This document shows positions 35,260 to 44,188 of a stretch of 64,000 nt of DNA, one piece after another. Source of the stretch: Muriicola marianensis (lineage in GTDB: Bacteria > Bacteroidota > Bacteroidia > Flavobacteriales > Flavobacteriaceae); contig NZ_BMFH01000001.1 of NCBI RefSeq assembly GCF_014638095.1, positions 1,683,227-1,747,226 of the forward strand, given 5' to 3'. Position numbers and translations under genes: made by a program. The notes under the pieces are model-generated. The model worked only from the letters and a program-made list of their open reading frames with translations. It was not told where the DNA came from and searched no databases. Position 1 is the first letter of the stretch; each line of letters begins with the position of its first letter.

Positions 35260-37809
35260 TTAGGGTTTTGGGGTTAAATTGAGCCTTCTGTAATCGTCTA
35301 AATTCTTATGTATCTGAACGGTTTTATAGTTATCTGCTAAAATTACGAAATTCTCATTACGGATCCGGTAATCTTTATTGTTTTTTAGCAGTTCAACAAA
35401 CCCTAATGCAAAATCTTTTGATCGAAACCCGTGCACCACAACAAACTCGTCTTCAAGGTTATAGATGTCTTTGGATACCTTGTTGGGATACCTCAGGTCT
35501 TCAATGGCGTCTTCCAGTCGCTTCTTCAGCTTTAGGGCCACTTCGTCATTGCTCCTCTTGAAAGGAAATACCACTTTCCAGTTACCGCCTGTATCACCAA
35601 TGCCGGAAACAAAACCATTAGGTTCGAGTTTGGGCAACTGCTCAGCGACCATTTCCTGTGCTTTTTTTCCTTCCGCCTGGTTCGGATAATTCAGGGCTAC
35701 ATAATTCAGGGCCTCCCTGAATTCTTTGAATCCCTGCAATCTTCCTATGGCCGTAGCCTTAAGCATCTCGAGTTTAGGGACGATTGGGTCACCGGTAAAG
35801 CGACTGATAGATTCCTCAGCTCCGGTGATCACCCTTAAGAACTCCTGTTGTTTGAAAAGCTCGAAAAGTCGGGCATATTGAGCATCAGGACCATCCTCAG
35901 AGGCCTCCAGAACCGCCCTTGGGTTCAGCAGCAACTCTGCATATCTAGAACTGGGATGATTGATAATGATATTTTCTCTCATGTCTGTTGCAAGCGGACT
36001 TCCCTCTTCTTCGTAGATCTTGTACAAGTTGTACTTAGATGGCAGGACCAATCTCTCCTCAGGATCTGAACGCAAGACACTTTCCAGTTTCCCGGCTGCC
36101 AGCATGTTTTCTCTGAATTTCTCTTTGTAGATCAGTCCCAGCTGGTAGTTAGCAAAATTCCTCTCTTTCTTAAGACTGTCTATAACGCCAATTTCCGTTG
36201 GCACCAGATTCATATAATATTCAAGGGAGTATTTCTGGTCCTCAGTCAGGTTTTCCGGTGCATCCGTTCCTGCAAGGGGTTCTGCCCCGATCTCCGTTGC
36301 CTGGCCGGTAGCCTTGTTGCTCCACCTCCAGTTGTCCTCCAAGGTGCGATTGCCCCATCTCCGTTTGAATTCAGTCTTCCCGTAACCCAGACTGGTAATG
36401 TTGTAGAAATAGAATTTTCCCTTGTTCTCCTTTCCCCCCTTTGAGGCCCCGAACGCTGCAAATCCCGCTTCGAGTTTGGCCTCCTCCTTTGCGATCTCTT
36501 CCTCAGCCTCCGCTTTTAATTTGTCTATATATTCCTGAAAATATGCCTCTCTGTCTGGCAGCGGCATATTGTAGAGTGTGATGACACTGTCTGCGTATTG
36601 CACCGTACCCTCATAAGCGATCACATCTTCCAGGTTATCGAGTTTTTTTCTGATAATTCTGTATTTCTTCGTGTTTTCCGGCAGGTTGGGGAGAACACTG
36701 TCATAGTAAGCCCCGGCAGTCTTGTATTCGCTCTTTTCGAAGTGGAATTCGGCCAGGTCCTCATAATTAAGCGCCAGCAATTGCGCAGACCTTCCTGCGA
36801 GTTTGAGAGATTTGTTGTAATAGGCCAGGGAAAGGCTGTCCTGATCAAGGGTATTGTAGTAGACTGCTATCTGCCTGTAGATCTTATCTAAAAATGGGCG
36901 GTTCTCCCTGTTTTCCTCCAGCCACGTAAGGTATTCCAGAAGTTCTTCCCTGTTCTGATCAGTGATCTCCGTATTCATGAGTTTCTGCAAATGCGCATTC
37001 ACCCAGTAGACACGGGGTGTCTTGCGCTGGAGCTTTATGATCCTCTCAAAGGCCAGATTGGCACTGTCCTTATATCCCAGCTGATTGTACAACTGCCCAA
37101 TGATAAAAAGATAGCGCCCTTTTTCAGAATTCTTTTTGGTATATGCCGTGGCTATCTTCAATTGCTGGATGGCCGTATCCGGAGCTTTCAGGTTGATGTA
37201 GGCCTGGGCCATCATCGCACGAGTGTCGGCGTATTCCTGATCTTTCAGACGTTCGAGCTTCATCAGCCTTCTCAAGTTCCTGATGGCCAACTCTTCATTG
37301 GAAAGTCGGATGTTGGTCTTTTCCCTCCAGATCGTGGCTTCGTTCAGCTTGTCACTGTCTGTGTATTTTTGGAGAACATAGTTAAAAGCCTCTATGGCAG
37401 GTACATAACGCTGATCAAAATAACGGGCTTTGCCCAGCAGCAGGAAAGCTTCGTCTGTCTGAGGGTTACGCTCTTCCCCCCTGATCTCCATACTGTGTTT
37501 CTGTATCGCTTTGGTGGCCTTGTCCTCAGCCCTTTCAAAATTGGGATTGTTGTCCTCAGAATCCAGTTTGATATCTTCCGTGACCTCCAGTCGTTCCACC
37601 GGCAGGACTTCCCAGTAATTGTCGCGGTAAGATTCGTTGAGTTGTTCCCTTCCTTCCTCAAAGGCGAGGTTACCGTTGTACAGGACATTGTACTTGGTAT
37701 TCAGGGCATGCCAGTTACGGTTGACAAAAGCGTCCTTTTTCGTTGAGCAGGAACTCACCAAAACAGACGCCGTCAGACATAGGGCGTAAAAAGTACTTCG
37801 AAGCTTCAA
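35260..37809 (-). CDS. porW: T9SS lipoprotein PorW/SprE
   Basis: Large TPR lipoprotein required for type IX secretion and gliding. I start it at TTG 37809 (849 aa), which places the lipobox LVSS-Cys at residue 21; an ATG at 37896 would put 49 residues before the Cys. After NWHALNTKYNVLYNGNLAFEEG come repeated TPR helices (ARYFDQRYVPAIEAFNYVLQ; ALNYEDLAEFHFEKSEY). The C-terminal ~100 residues (LEDEFVVVHGFRSKDFALGF) resemble a SPOR-like fold. Identity is firm, the start less so. Confidence 0.9.
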   Translation of the reverse strand: MKLRSTFYALCLTASVLVSSCSTKKDAFVNRNWHALNTKYNVLYNGNLAFEEGREQLNESYRDNYWEVLPVERLEVTEDIKLDSEDNNPNFERAEDKATKAIQKHSMEIRGEERNPQTDEAFLLLGKARYFDQRYVPAIEAFNYVLQKYTDSDKLNEATIWREKTNIRLSNEELAIRNLRRLMKLERLKDQEYADTRAMMAQAYINLKAPDTAIQQLKIATAYTKKNSEKGRYLFIIGQLYNQLGYKDSANLAFERIIKLQRKTPRVYWVNAHLQKLMNTEITDQNREELLEYLTWLEENRENRPFLDKIYRQIAVYYNTLDQDSLSLAYYNKSLKLAGRSAQLLALNYEDLAEFHFEKSEYKTAGAYYDSVLPNLPENTKKYRIIRKKLDNLEDVIAYEGTVQYADSVITLYNMPLPDREAYFQEYIDKLKAEAEEEIAKEEAKLEAGFAAFGASKGGKENKGKFYFYNITSLGYGKTEFKRRWGNRTLEDNWRWSNKATGQATEIGAEPLAGTDAPENLTEDQKYSLEYYMNLVPTEIGVIDSLKKERNFANYQLGLIYKEKFRENMLAAGKLESVLRSDPEERLVLPSKYNLYKIYEEEGSPLATDMRENIIINHPSSRYAELLLNPRAVLEASEDGPDAQYARLFELFKQQEFLRVITGAEESISRFTGDPIVPKLEMLKATAIGRLQGFKEFREALNYVALNYPNQAEGKKAQEMVAEQLPKLEPNGFVSGIGDTGGNWKVVFPFKRSNDEVALKLKKRLEDAIEDLRYPNKVSKDIYNLEDEFVVVHGFRSKDFALGFVELLKNNKDYRIRNENFVILADNYKTVQIHKNLDDYRRLNLTPKP

Positions 37810-37936
37810 ATTTCGAGATGTTCGTCCCTTATGTAAACTGTAAAAGCCCCCGTTTAGTATATAGCTTCTCGATAAAATACACCTCAGTTTGCCCAAAGGG
37901 TGAAAAGTGGTGCCCGCAATAAAGAAAAGCCCGCAA

Positions 37937-38632
37937 TCAGCCTGCGAAAAATGACTCCAGTTCCCTCAGTGTTTGCGGGGAGGTCTGGATGTCCCGGACC
38001 ACCTCTCCTTTGTTCAGAACCACGATCCTCTCACATACCTCTGTGACATGCATTAAATCATGGCTGGAAACAAGCACGGTAACATCCTTGTCAGAGGCGA
38101 GATCCCTGATGATCTGTTTTAACCGTATTTGTGTGGTAGGGTCGAGGTTTGCGAAGGGTTCATCCAAAATGACCACTTCGGGGTTGCCGATAAAAGAGGC
38201 AACGATCCCTACCTTTTTCTGATTTCCCTTGGAGAGGTCCCTGAGGTATTTCTTCTGCCCGAGGATCTCCCCGTGGAAGAAATTTTCAAAACCGCCGATC
38301 AGGGCGTCCACATCCGCCTTGTTCTGACCTCTCAGTTCCCCGATAAAATAAAAATACTCCTCCGGGGTGAGGTATCCGATAAGGAAGGTCTCATCTATAA
38401 AAGCCGATGTAAAAGGTTTCCAGGCTTCACTGATATCTACCTGTACCTCATTGTTGAGGATCTTCCCTGTTGTGGGCTGTATCAGGTCGAGCAGCAGGCT
38501 GAAAAAGGTGGTCTTCCCTGCCCCGTTGTTTCCGACCAGACCAAAACTCTGACCTTTAGGGATCTCCAGGTGAGGGATATTGAGTACGGTCTGAGAACCG
38601 TATACTTTTGTGATGTCGTGTACTGATATCAT
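37937..38632 (-). CDS. ABC transporter ATP-binding protein
   Basis: ATPase of 231 residues pairing with the downstream-listed permease (38648-40129). Walker A is VGNNGAGKTTF, signature LSKGNQKKVG, Walker B VVILDEPFANLDP, and the H-loop SSHDLMH. The short QxxFxx region and companion suggest an exporter of the DrrA/NatA kind. Substrate unknown. Confidence 0.93.
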   Translation of the reverse strand: MISVHDITKVYGSQTVLNIPHLEIPKGQSFGLVGNNGAGKTTFFSLLLDLIQPTTGKILNNEVQVDISEAWKPFTSAFIDETFLIGYLTPEEYFYFIGELRGQNKADVDALIGGFENFFHGEILGQKKYLRDLSKGNQKKVGIVASFIGNPEVVILDEPFANLDPTTQIRLKQIIRDLASDKDVTVLVSSHDLMHVTEVCERIVVLNKGEVVRDIQTSPQTLRELESFFAG

Positions 38633-38647
38633 AGATATTTGCTGATG

Positions 38648-40129
38648 TTATGAAGTTTGTTTGTACGCCAGTAAGGTCTTGTATTTTTCTTTTTTATAGA
38701 TCTTCTCAATCAATCTAAACACCTGTTCCTTGAAAACATATCCCAGGATCCCCGAGAGGGCTACCGCCAGATAACCGGCAAGCGGACTGATCAGATAGTA
38801 CCCTGCAGCAAAAACGATCAGGGGAAGTACGAGTTTTGGGATTGTTAGCAACATCGTTTTTACATTAAAAGCCTGTTTGTCTCCGAATGCTTTTTTATTG
38901 GAGGTAAGGTCGATGGGGGTTTTGATATAGGCTCCACCCCAGAGTACGAGATAAGAATTCACTCCGATGTTGTAGATAGCCCCCACAACGATGGCCATAT
39001 AGGCCTGCCATCCAAAATACAGGTAAAAGGATGACACTAGGGTGGTGATGATGGTCGCGAAGACGATCAGGTACCATTTAGAGGAGATATATTCCCGGTA
39101 TTGGATATTCTGACTCATCATCAGAGGATAGTAGGAACTGTCCCAGCTGGGCACAAACTGTCCGAAACTGAAGAGGAAGCCCCCTGAGACGAAGATCCCG
39201 GCAAAAATGCCCCACACAGGTCCTTCATAGGTTTCTATGCTGCCCGTAAAAAAAAGCAATCCGTAAAAGATAAAAAGGACTCCCATAATGACCGAGGTCC
39301 TGGACCGTTTGTTCCTTTTGATAAGTTTAATATCGTTCTTGAGAAAGGTTCCGAGGTTCCCGAAACGGTTGAGCCAGGTGAAATCCTCTGTTTTTGCTTC
39401 CTCGTGTTTGGTAGCCAGCCCCCCATCGAGGTACATGTGTTTCCTGAAATACCTGAAGGAGGTCACAACCAATAAGACCAATAGCAGGCAGGGAATCAAG
39501 GCGTACACGCCCCCATAGGGCAGATCGAAGAAAGAATCGAATACCGGGGCTGTATAGGTGGTTATATCGAACCATCCCTTGTATTGAAGGAACCCAAATA
39601 TAGCGAGCAGGACAACCACCGGGTAAAATACCTTGTCGAGGTTGTTCATCATGATATTGAGAAAGTTGTTGCAAAAGAAAAGGACCATCACTGCTATGTG
39701 CCAGGTGAGAACAGCCAGCGGATGATAACCCTGTGTGATCAAGACAATGGAAAACGGTACAAAGAAAAAAGCGTGCATCCAGTTAAAAAAGGAAAAGACG
39801 GTCTTCCCCAGAGAATAAGTGACCACTTCATTCTTTTTAAAAGGCATGTAAAGCAAGGGCTTGATGTTCAGGATGGGCATCTTCTGGAACATATAGCGGA
39901 TGTAGAGGTCGAAGACCAAATAGTAGATCATAAACCTGTTGACCACCCTTAGAGGGTCTCCCAAACCCTGTTTCTCAATAATGAAATACGATCCCACTCC
40001 CAGTGAGAGAAAGACCAGGATAAAATAAAGCGCCATAAAGATCATCAGGATCTTATAGGCGAGGTTGGTTTTAAAGGATGCTGCACGGAAGAACGACTTC
40101 CATTGAAGGTTGAAAAAATGCTTAAACAT
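38648..40129 (-). CDS. ABC transporter permease (DUF5687 family)
   Basis: A 493-residue membrane protein with about 12 hydrophobic segments, starting HFFNLQWKSFFRAASFKTNL. This matches the flavobacterial DUF5687 family, which is always next to an ABC ATPase, here 15 bases downstream. Probably an exporter or an envelope-remodelling transporter. A TATATTTG -7 box lies 35 bases before the ATG. Confidence 0.85.
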   Translation of the reverse strand: MFKHFFNLQWKSFFRAASFKTNLAYKILMIFMALYFILVFLSLGVGSYFIIEKQGLGDPLRVVNRFMIYYLVFDLYIRYMFQKMPILNIKPLLYMPFKKNEVVTYSLGKTVFSFFNWMHAFFFVPFSIVLITQGYHPLAVLTWHIAVMVLFFCNNFLNIMMNNLDKVFYPVVVLLAIFGFLQYKGWFDITTYTAPVFDSFFDLPYGGVYALIPCLLLVLLVVTSFRYFRKHMYLDGGLATKHEEAKTEDFTWLNRFGNLGTFLKNDIKLIKRNKRSRTSVIMGVLFIFYGLLFFTGSIETYEGPVWGIFAGIFVSGGFLFSFGQFVPSWDSSYYPLMMSQNIQYREYISSKWYLIVFATIITTLVSSFYLYFGWQAYMAIVVGAIYNIGVNSYLVLWGGAYIKTPIDLTSNKKAFGDKQAFNVKTMLLTIPKLVLPLIVFAAGYYLISPLAGYLAVALSGILGYVFKEQVFRLIEKIYKKEKYKTLLAYKQTS

Positions 40130-40164
40130 GACCCGGGATCAATTCGTTTTGTGGGTTAGTCTGC

Positions 40165-40172
40165 CAAATATA
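40165..40172 (-). promoter_or_regulatory. -7 element of the ABC permease operon
   Basis: TATATTTG on the minus strand, an exact TAnnTTTG, 35 bases before the ATG at 40129. No -33 TTG at a fitting distance. Confidence 0.4.
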
Positions 40173-40232
40173 GAATTTGTTACATTATTCAGATATTCCA
40201 TAAAATTGCTGTCGAATTCCTCTTCCAATCCT

Positions 40233-40240
40233 TAGTTTTG
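40233..40240 (+). promoter_or_regulatory. -7 element of the PaaE-like gene
   Basis: TAGTTTTG, an exact TAnnTTTG, 16 bases before the ATG at 40257, with a TTG 24 bases upstream. Confidence 0.45.
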
Positions 40241-40256
40241 CAAAAAATTTTGCTAA

Positions 40257-41300
40257 ATGAGCACCTTTTTCACTCTGCCCGTGGCTGATGTATGCCCCCT
40301 GACCCCGAGTTCAGTAGCTATTTCTTTTGACATTCCGAAAGAACTGAAAGAAAAATTTGCATTTAAATCCGGACAATTCCTGACCCTGAAACAAGAGATC
40401 GATGGGAAGGAAGTGAGAAGGTCTTACTCCATATCCAGCCATCCGTCTGATGACAAGCTTACCATCGGGATCAAAAAAGTGGAGGGTGGGGTATTTTCTA
40501 CCTGGGCCCATGAGAATATCAAAGTCGGTGACTCTATCCAAGTCATGCCTCCTGCAGGACATTTTGTCTTTCCCCCGTCAGGAGAGGCCAAACACATAGC
40601 CGCTTTTGCAGCCGGCAGTGGTATAACTCCTATCATGAGCATTGCACAGACCGTCCTGGATTCTGATTCAGACAACACTTTTGTCCTGGTCTATGGCAAC
40701 CAATCCCCTGAGGAAACAATGTTTCTCAAAGAGATCGAAAAAATATCGGAAAAATACCCGGACAGGTTTTTTGTTCAGTTGCTATTCAGCAGAACCAGGG
40801 AAGACGATGCGATATTTGGAAGGATTGATGGGTCAATTGTAAACCTAATCACAAAAAACAAGTTCAAGGATCGGCGTTTTGATCATTTTTACCTCTGCGG
40901 ACCTGAAGAAATGATCAATGAGGTCAAGGACACCTTAAATAAGAATGGATTGGGCAATGACCAGATCCATTTTGAGCTCTTTACCACTTCCCAGGAGGAG
41001 GACTTGTCTGATCTCGAAGGGCAAACCCGGGTAGAAGTGACTCTGGATGACGAGGTCTTTACCCTGATCATGGACAAGAAGAAGCTGGTTCTGGACGCAG
41101 TCCTGAGCGAAAATATAGATGCCCCTTATTCCTGCCAGGGAGGCGTTTGCAGTACCTGCATAGCCCGTGTGACTGAAGGGAAGGCAGAAATGGTCAAGAA
41201 CCAGATCCTGACTGATAGTGAGATCGAAGAAGGATTTATCCTCACATGCCAGTCGCACCCCATAACCTCAACCCTCAAGATCGACTATGACGATGTATAA
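40257..41300 (+). CDS. Ferredoxin reductase-like protein, PaaE type
   Basis: Oxidoreductase of 347 residues: FAD domain (RRSYSISSHP), NAD(P) domain (GSGITPIMSIAQ; FYLCGPEEMI) and C-terminal [2Fe-2S] domain (YSCQGGVCSTCIARV...ILTCQSH). The layout is that of the PaaE/PaaK reductase of phenylacetyl-CoA epoxidase, and of other oxygenase reductases. No paa genes lie nearby, so it may serve another oxygenase. It stands alone, convergent with the patatin gene. Confidence 0.88.
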   Translation: MSTFFTLPVADVCPLTPSSVAISFDIPKELKEKFAFKSGQFLTLKQEIDGKEVRRSYSISSHPSDDKLTIGIKKVEGGVFSTWAHENIKVGDSIQVMPPAGHFVFPPSGEAKHIAAFAAGSGITPIMSIAQTVLDSDSDNTFVLVYGNQSPEETMFLKEIEKISEKYPDRFFVQLLFSRTREDDAIFGRIDGSIVNLITKNKFKDRRFDHFYLCGPEEMINEVKDTLNKNGLGNDQIHFELFTTSQEEDLSDLEGQTRVEVTLDDEVFTLIMDKKKLVLDAVLSENIDAPYSCQGGVCSTCIARVTEGKAEMVKNQILTDSEIEEGFILTCQSHPITSTLKIDYDDV

Positions 41301-41311
41301 TGGGTGTTTTA

Positions 41312-42100
41312 TTACTGTGATTTAACGCTGAGTTCTTCCAGTACACGGCAAGCGTGGTCATAACCTATGGTATAGGCATTTTCTATCGCTTTTTTGTCAA
41401 AAACCCCGATGTGTTCCAGTTCGACAGGTTCGAAAATAATATCGCAACTCCTGATCTTCTGTCTGTTGATGGCGTAGACCATCAGGCTCGTCGTCCTGGA
41501 AGCGAGTTGAAAGGAGGAGCTTATTTCTTTCTTTGATACTTCCCTAACCATAGATACATTGCTGCCAATGATAAAATCGGCTTTGCCTTTCAGAGGTTCA
41601 GAGGGAAAATTATTCATGATGCCACCGTCGGCGTAAAGCATATTGTTCATTTCAACCGGACTAAATACCGGCGGAAGGGCGGCAGATGCCAGCAAAGGCA
41701 TGATCAGCTCCCCTGTAGAAAAGACCTCCTCTACCCCTTTCTGCAAATTGGTAGTCATAACAAAGAGCTGCTTGTGAAGGGACTCAAAATCCGCGAAAGG
41801 GATATATTCCTTGAAAATGGGATAGTAGCGTTCCGTATCCACAAGGCCGGGTTTATTGATCGTGACAAAGTTGTATTTGAACAATGGGGTCTCTTTGAAG
41901 AAGGCCAGCATATCCTTCAAATCACGGTTTCCTGCATATAAAGCTCCAACCAGTGCCCCCACACTGCTGCCCGAAATGACAGAGGCTTCGATCTTATGTT
42001 CCTGAAGCGCTTTGAGCATCCCGATATGACCCATCCCTCTGACACCCCCACCGGACAGGACCAGACCTACGGACTTATTTTGCAACTCATTCATATCCAT
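41312..42100 (-). CDS. Patatin-like phospholipase
   Basis: Acyl hydrolase of 262 residues with the oxyanion loop SGGGVRGMGHIG, nucleophile elbow G-S-S46-V-G and catalytic Asp158 in DGG. No signal peptide is seen, so it probably acts in the cytoplasm on lipids of the membrane. A -7 box TAGCTTTG (42117-42124) lies 16 bases before the ATG. Confidence 0.92.
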   Translation of the reverse strand: MDMNELQNKSVGLVLSGGGVRGMGHIGMLKALQEHKIEASVISGSSVGALVGALYAGNRDLKDMLAFFKETPLFKYNFVTINKPGLVDTERYYPIFKEYIPFADFESLHKQLFVMTTNLQKGVEEVFSTGELIMPLLASAALPPVFSPVEMNNMLYADGGIMNNFPSEPLKGKADFIIGSNVSMVREVSKKEISSSFQLASRTTSLMVYAINRQKIRSCDIIFEPVELEHIGVFDKKAIENAYTIGYDHACRVLEELSVKSQ

Positions 42101-42116
42101 ACCTCGAAAACCTTCT

Positions 42117-42124
42117 CAAAGCTA
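42117..42124 (-). promoter_or_regulatory. -7 element of the patatin gene
   Basis: TAGCTTTG on the minus strand, an exact TAnnTTTG, 16 bases before the ATG at 42100. The -33 region is weak. Confidence 0.4.
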
Positions 42125-42290
42125 AGAATTTGCCTCAATTCCTGAGATGGCATTTCATTAAATAACAAACTACCCGGTTTGGACTCATGCATTGGGACGA
42201 TTGCGCGCCAGTAAAAAGTGCATAATATCGATAGAGCTGCTTCACTTATCGTTAAAATTCCGGAGCCTTCTATGGTTTTGAAAATTAAAA

Positions 42291-42306
42291 CCGACTGAGC
42301 AGTCGG
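42291..42306. promoter_or_regulatory. Palindrome A, possible TetR operator
   Basis: CCGACTG-AG-CAGTCGG, perfect 7-bp arms with a 2-base centre, upstream of the AhpD-like gene. It shares arm length, centre (AG) and the CCGAC/GTCGG ends with palindrome B next to the TetR gene. Confidence 0.55.
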
Positions 42307-42389
42307 GTTGCATTAAATCGACATATCAACAACTACTGCGACTCAAGGAATCGTTAAAACCCTTATGAACTTTTTCATTTCATTGTAAG

Positions 42390-42424
42390 TTTGGCAGGAT
42401 TAGACGACGAAACAAATATCTTTG
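42390..42424 (+). promoter_or_regulatory. Promoter of the arsenosugar pair
   Basis: TTTG (42390-42393), 23 bases, then TATCTTTG (42417-42424), exact at both elements. The leader to the ATG at 42510 would be ~80 bases. Palindrome A lies ~85 bases upstream, far for simple steric repression. A second TAAGTTTG overlaps the -33 (42386-42393). Confidence 0.55.
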
Positions 42425-42509
42425 AAGACAATCATCAAATGACCTTTCATTTGGGTTTAACAAGACACTTATAAAACCCATTAATAAGGTCTACCTAAAA
42501 TTTCCTGAC

Positions 42510-42845
42510 ATGGCAAATACGTATTACGAACCAGCGGATTTGAGAAAATTCGGCAAGATCACTGAATGGAGCGAAGAATTGGGAACCAAATTCTTCGATT
42601 ACTACAATAAGGTTTTTGAAGAAGGAGCGTTGTCTGCTCGGGAAAAATCCCTGATAGCACTGGCTGTTGCTCACGTTGTAAAATGTCCTTATTGCATAGA
42701 TGCTTATACCAAGGATGGCCTGCAAAGAGGCATAACCAAAGAAGAAATGATGGAAGCTGTACACGCCGGTGCGGCTATAGAGAGTGGGGCTACCCTTGTA
42801 CACGGAGTGCAGATGATGAATAAATACAATAAATTAAGCATGTAG
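42510..42845 (+). CDS. AhpD-like protein linked to arsenosugar biosynthesis
   Basis: Carboxymuconolactone decarboxylase/AhpD-fold protein of 111 residues with the redox pair Cys59-x-x-Cys62 (KCPYCIDAY). Proteins of this type regularly precede arsS and are called arsenosugar biosynthesis-associated peroxidase-like. It may reduce peroxides or a thiol substrate for the pathway. It lies 44 bases before arsS. Confidence 0.87.
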   Translation: MANTYYEPADLRKFGKITEWSEELGTKFFDYYNKVFEEGALSAREKSLIALAVAHVVKCPYCIDAYTKDGLQRGITKEEMMEAVHAGAAIESGATLVHGVQMMNKYNKLSM

Positions 42846-42889
42846 GAAAAGGGTCTAAATGACTCGATTATGCAAACAAAAAAGCAGGA

Positions 42890-43945
42890 ATGGCGACCAA
42901 ATCACTCAAGGCCAGACATAAAGAATTGGCAAATACCCAAAGACAACTGGAAATTCTGAGTAATGGTATTTTCAGGGATGGGGATTTACCCTATTTCAAA
43001 GATAAAATTGCCGAAATCGGCATGTTTCCACTCAAACCCCGCAAGCTGGAGGTCCTGCAGATCAATGTAGGATATATGTGCAACCAGGTTTGTGAACACT
43101 GCCATGTGGATGCGGGGCCGGATCGTAAAGAGATCATGACTCAGGAAACCATGGAATTGTGTCTCGAGGTGATCCGGAATACAGGGGCGCATACACTTGA
43201 TCTCACCGGGGGTGCCCCGGAGATGAATCCCAATTTTCGCTGGTTTGTGGAAGAGGCCGCCAAAGCAGGTATTCAGGATTTTATCGTAAGATCTAACCTG
43301 ACTATCATAAAGGCCAACAAGAAATACCAGGATCTTCCTGAATTCTTTAAGAAATTCAATATCCATGTAGTTTCCTCCATGCCTCATTACACCAGGGGCA
43401 AGACGGATAAACAGAGGGGTGAGGGGGTTTTTGACAAATCCATTGCGGCCCTTCAGGAATTAAATGCTGTGGGATACGGGATGCCTGACAGCCCTTTGAG
43501 GCTTGATCTGGTTTATAACCCTTCGGGTGCCTACCTCCCCGCAGACCAGTCGGCTCTGGAACGCGATTTCAAGAAAGCTTTACTCGAAGACTTCAATATT
43601 CAATTTCACAATCTTTTTGCCATCACTAACTTACCGATTTCCCGTTTCCTCGATTACCTCATCGCTTCCGAAAATTATGAGGATTATATGATCTCCCTGG
43701 TAGATGCATACAATCCTGCAGCCGTGCAAAACGTCATGTGCACCAATACCATCTCCGTCAGCTGGGATGGCTGGCTGTACGATTGCGATTTCAACCAGAT
43801 GTTGGGCTTGAAGGTCGGAAGCAAGGTTAAGCACATAAAGGATTACAACGAGGAAGTTCTCAATAACCGTAATATTGTGATCTCACAACACTGTTACGGT
43901 TGTACTGCCGGCGCAGGCAGCAGTTGTCAGGGTACGGTAGCCTAA
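42890..43945 (+). CDS. arsS: Radical SAM protein ArsS
   Basis: Arsenosugar biosynthesis radical SAM protein of 351 residues. Cys64-x3-Cys68-x2-Cys71 (CNQVCEHC) should bind the [4Fe-4S] cluster that cleaves SAM. The C-terminal part has more cysteines (MCTNT, YDCDFN, HCYGCTAGAGSSC), typical of the ArsS Cys-rich domain. ArsS is thought to move the adenosyl group of SAM to methylated arsenic. ArsM methyltransferase is not in the window. Confidence 0.92.
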   Translation: MATKSLKARHKELANTQRQLEILSNGIFRDGDLPYFKDKIAEIGMFPLKPRKLEVLQINVGYMCNQVCEHCHVDAGPDRKEIMTQETMELCLEVIRNTGAHTLDLTGGAPEMNPNFRWFVEEAAKAGIQDFIVRSNLTIIKANKKYQDLPEFFKKFNIHVVSSMPHYTRGKTDKQRGEGVFDKSIAALQELNAVGYGMPDSPLRLDLVYNPSGAYLPADQSALERDFKKALLEDFNIQFHNLFAITNLPISRFLDYLIASENYEDYMISLVDAYNPAAVQNVMCTNTISVSWDGWLYDCDFNQMLGLKVGSKVKHIKDYNEEVLNNRNIVISQHCYGCTAGAGSSCQGTVA

Positions 43946-44023
43946 AAAGTTCATAATTGGCGTAAGTCTACTCGTTTCCCCGCGTAATTTCTCTCACTCA
44001 GTGCATTTTATCGGGAAAAATTA

Positions 44024-44039
44024 CCGACCAAGTGGTCGG
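44024..44039. promoter_or_regulatory. Palindrome B, possible TetR operator
   Basis: CCGACCA-AG-TGGTCGG, perfect arms (8 bp if the flanking A/T pair is counted), between arsS and the TetR gene, 150 bases before the TetR ATG. 12 of 16 bases match palindrome A. Confidence 0.6.
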
Positions 44040-44149
44040 TTCAAAATACCGAAACAAGCCATTTTATATCCTTTTTTACTTCTTATCGATTTTTCGAATA
44101 GTTTTACCTTGTGAAATCCAGTAAGGACAGACTTCCCGGGTTTTAGTTA

Positions 44150-44165
44150 TAGACCATATGGTCTG
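44150..44165. promoter_or_regulatory. Palindrome C, possible TetR operator
   Basis: AGACCATATGGTCT (44151-44164), a perfect 14-bp palindrome 24 bases before the TetR ATG. Its GACCA..TGGTC core equals that of palindrome B (11 of 16 matches in register). A near-consensus -7 (TAGTTTTA, 44099-44106) lies between B and C. Confidence 0.6.
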
Positions 44166-44188
44166 ATAAACATAAAAACCCAAATCTC

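Larger units (their letters stand above)
42101..42509 (+). other. 409-base divergent gap before the arsenosugar pair
   Basis: No gene longer than a leader is supported. It contains the -7 box of the patatin gene (42117-42124, minus), the palindrome at 42291-42306, a Bacteroidota promoter at 42390-42424, and, in the predicted leader, a hairpin (CAAATGA/TCATTTG, 42436-42453) that overlaps an 11-codon ORF (ATG 42439, stop 42472-42474). Confidence 0.5.

Noticed and set aside
36991-37746. 251-codon plus-strand frame opposite porW
   Set aside because: Antisense to the TPR region of porW, no recognisable domain.
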